64,000 nt of DNA from Diphasiastrum complanatum (Eukaryota; Streptophyta; Lycopodiopsida; Lycopodiales; Lycopodiaceae). The notes under the pieces are model-generated. The model saw only the letters and a program-made list of their open reading frames with translations. It searched no databases and was not told where the DNA came from. The position numbers and the translations under genes were made by a program. The stretch spans positions 4,135,611 to 4,199,610 of the forward strand of contig CM055100.1 in assembly GCA_029204225.1 (NCBI GenBank), read 5' to 3'. Numbering within the stretch: position 1 is the first letter of the stretch; every line of letters begins with the position of its first letter. Positions 61,719 to 64,000 of the stretch are shown here, in pieces.

Positions 61719-63783
61719 CTTCTAAGATATTATATACTAAAGCACTTTTTAGCCTAATGAGGTCCAGTGGTAAAGGAGAAAACTAGCCTTGTGGCTCCAC
61801 TACAAGAGCATTCGAGCTGTAAATTTAATACAGTTTTTTTTTTAACTGCCATTAATCTGGAGAAAATCAGAAAATTGTTTTCAAATTTTTAGAAAAATGG
61901 TTCTGAACGAGGACAACTAGCATTCTCTTGACACACATTTAAAAAACAGTGAAGGTAGTGTTCATAGCAACTCATTTTTTAATGAAATACAAGGCAATGT
62001 TAGACACGAACAGGTAACTATCATTGTTAAGACTAGAGTGATCAAACTCTAGAAGGTAGCTATATTCTTGAATAAAATGCAACAAAAGTTATAGCATGCC
62101 CAGATATTACTTTATTTTTGTGTTCAAATATTTTGTACGATAAAGCCATCTAATGATGGTTAGTAGGATGTTTGGGATGGAAATTTGACCATCATGTCTG
62201 TCCATCACAAGCTTATCAAACCATCAGAGTTACTTGAAGCCAGGGTTGGTGGTTGCAAGGCCTCCATATCTAAGTTATTCTTCACTCAAGTTTTCCTTCA
62301 AACCTAGCTTGACTGAATTTCTTAATGATGTGAAGGGGGGGCAGCACACAGCGTTTGCTAACATACTAGTACAAAGCAGATTGTAACAATAATTTTAAAG
62401 GCAAAGTGGAACCCTCGAGTGTCCAATGTCCATGCCATAAAAAAGATCTAAGTACCAACAAATCCAAAACATTTTATACTCTGTTTTCATAAAAAAAATT
62501 CATGAACAGTCCCTAGTATCTATGAAACTAGTTCTTGCTTGAACAGTGGCTCTTATTCCCTTACTACATGGCAATAGATGCAGCCCCTGTTGAATTGTAT
62601 CGAACAACAGCAAACCGACAATTATTATGAAAAAAAAGCACCCATCTTAGAGTTTGTGAAAAAACGTGGATCAGCTCAACGTGCTTGCAGAATACCAGGA
62701 CATTATACAGTGCCAACAATATTTTTATCTATAATTAACTGGATCAATATGGCTCTAACCACAATGGTATTTTTGCATCTTTCCAATTTATCAATATGTT
62801 TGTTCTTCTGATGCATTTCCGAGTTCATTTAACACTAACTAAACTATTGAGAAACATTTAGCCATTAGTTAAAAAATTGCGAAACAGGTTGCGAATCGCT
62901 GACGTTCCAAAACGTTTTTGCAGTGGATCACGATCCGCTGCAACACTACTACATGCATAAAAGATCTTAATAATGGGGCTTATGTACAAATGACAAAGTT
63001 CTCACAAACTCTTCCTACACAAACAATTACCATCCATGAGTTTATTTTCAATACTAATCCTTTGTGCTTTGAATAATTCCCTGACAAATGATGATCCATA
63101 ATGGTCAAGATCCTCAAGAGATACCTTGCACCTACTGCCTCAAAAATATATTTTTCAATGTTAGTTGCTTGCTTACAGTTTGAACCTCTCATGCAAAGGC
63201 AACAACAACTGTATTATGAGCATTGATCCACTACGAGGATAAGCTACTTATTTACAACAACTCAAAGATACTGTCAAATTTGCTACTTTTAGAAATACTA
63301 CATTCAAAAAGCCCAGGAATGGATCAAAAAATATCTTGAAAGGGAAGAGCCACACAATAATTTAAACTAAGTACGAGGCAAAAGGATGTCAAAGGTAAAA
63401 TATAAGATTTTTCCACCACACTTGCCAAAACTAAGCAGAAACAAAATTTTCTTCTCAGATTCGTCACTCAACTGTAACCAAACTTTTCCGCTAGGCAAAA
63501 TATAATATTTTTCCCATAATCATTTGCCTTAACTGCATCGAAGGATAATCATTTTCTGAAATTCCATTGAAGCAAGCATTTTTCTTGCCAGATTGGAACA
63601 TTGTTCCTGATACAACAGGTTCCTCGTGACTCCAGCATTGCTGATGTGTTTGTTACTCCACTCGACTCTCATCTCTATAAAGTAGCAGATTTTTGATCCT
63701 TTGCTGCTATGTTTCAAATATTTGACTTCTTTGGGGCCCAAATGTTTCATATGTAGGAGCTTATACAGTCAAAACCATTCAAC
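61719..63783. other. Intergenic sequence and likely 3' UTR of the minus-strand gene
   Basis: No exon or transposon is recognised. The part next to 63783 is probably 3' UTR of the minus-strand gene. GTGGATCACGATCCGC near 62923-62938 is a short imperfect palindrome. Confidence 0.45.
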
Positions 63784-63932
63784 CTAAGCTGAGCTTAAAT
63801 GTGTGTTCCTCTTCTTCTTCCTCTTCAAAAGGTTGTTCTGATCAACTGCATACTGTCTCTTTCCTTTTGAATTCGTCATGGATAAATCTTCGGCACATAC
63901 TTTCAACTTCTTGGATACTTTATCATTCAAAT
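63784..63932 (-). CDS. Last exon of an unidentified minus-strand gene
   Basis: On the minus strand a CAG acceptor (63935-63933) is followed by an open frame reading LNDKVSKKLKVCAEDLSMTN, KRQYAVDQNNLLKRKKKR and NTHLSSA, then TAG at 63786-63784. The lysine/arginine-rich end looks like a nuclear or nucleolar protein tail. An alternative acceptor (TTTCAG, exon start 63963) keeps the same frame and would add LIKIGLCCCAD. The rest of the gene is right of the window, and the family is not recognised. Confidence 0.5.
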
Positions 63933-64000
63933 CTGCACAGCAACAAAGCCCAATTTTAATGAGCTGAAAGTGAAAAATAAACCAGAATTGTTTAACTACT

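Overview
The window comes from a land-plant nuclear genome with very large, transposon-filled introns. The evidence is a spliced BEACH-WD40 gene with canonical GT-AG introns, chromodomain-type Ty3/gypsy and Ty1/copia remnants, a TRIM element and more than twenty LINE fragments. Introns of 5-15 kb suggest a fern, lycophyte or gymnosperm rather than a compact angiosperm; fern is my low-confidence guess.

Host genes. One gene on the + strand dominates. Eight exons (19124-19897, 30866-30964, 31111-31182, 31431-31590, 36217-36309, 37508-37659, 44151-44242, 59306-59516) join in frame into 550 codons plus a stop. They encode the end of a BEACH domain, a linker and a C-terminal WD40 propeller of FAN/NSMAF-like type. 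The 5' part of the gene lies left of the window. Introns up to 15 kb hold almost all the mobile DNA. At the right edge, the last exon of an unidentified gene points the other way (63784-63932, minus), so the two genes converge.

LINEs. Regions 1.5-17.6 kb, 21.2-25.8 kb, 39.8-43.6 kb and 51.1-59.3 kb are built largely from one group of LINEs in several subfamilies. These have a coiled-coil/RRM ORF1, then an ORF2 with an AP endonuclease, reverse transcriptase and CCHC finger. Most copies end in a (TC)n microsatellite, and the next copy often starts directly in that (TC)n. This gives same-orientation concatemers, as expected of an element that targets (TC)n. Copy 5 (9644-14374) has both ORFs intact.

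The most interesting signal is in these LINEs. In four copies of different subfamilies ORF1 ends in UAG, the frame stays open straight into ORF2, ORF2 has no AUG at its start, and a GC-rich hairpin lies within about ten bases after the UAG. This is the layout of programmed stop-codon readthrough. ORF2 also ends in a conserved QxxIxxFF peptide that looks like a PCNA-binding (PIP) box, and the 3' UTR ends in a hairpin with compensatory base changes.

Other mobile DNA. Present are a gypsy RT fragment with its tRNA-iMet primer site and probable LTR (1-1390), two copies of a gag-protease gypsy element that seems to lack RT (25.8-28.4 and 47.0-51.1 kb, minus), a gypsy gag-protease-RT fragment (45.0-47.0 kb, plus), chromodomain/integrase tails (29.3-30.2 and 44.5-45.0 kb, minus), copia remnants (33.4-34.4 and 40.0-40.35 kb, minus), a complete TRIM with target-site duplication (34529-35213), and a foldback/MITE-like element with nested palindromes (61028-61718).
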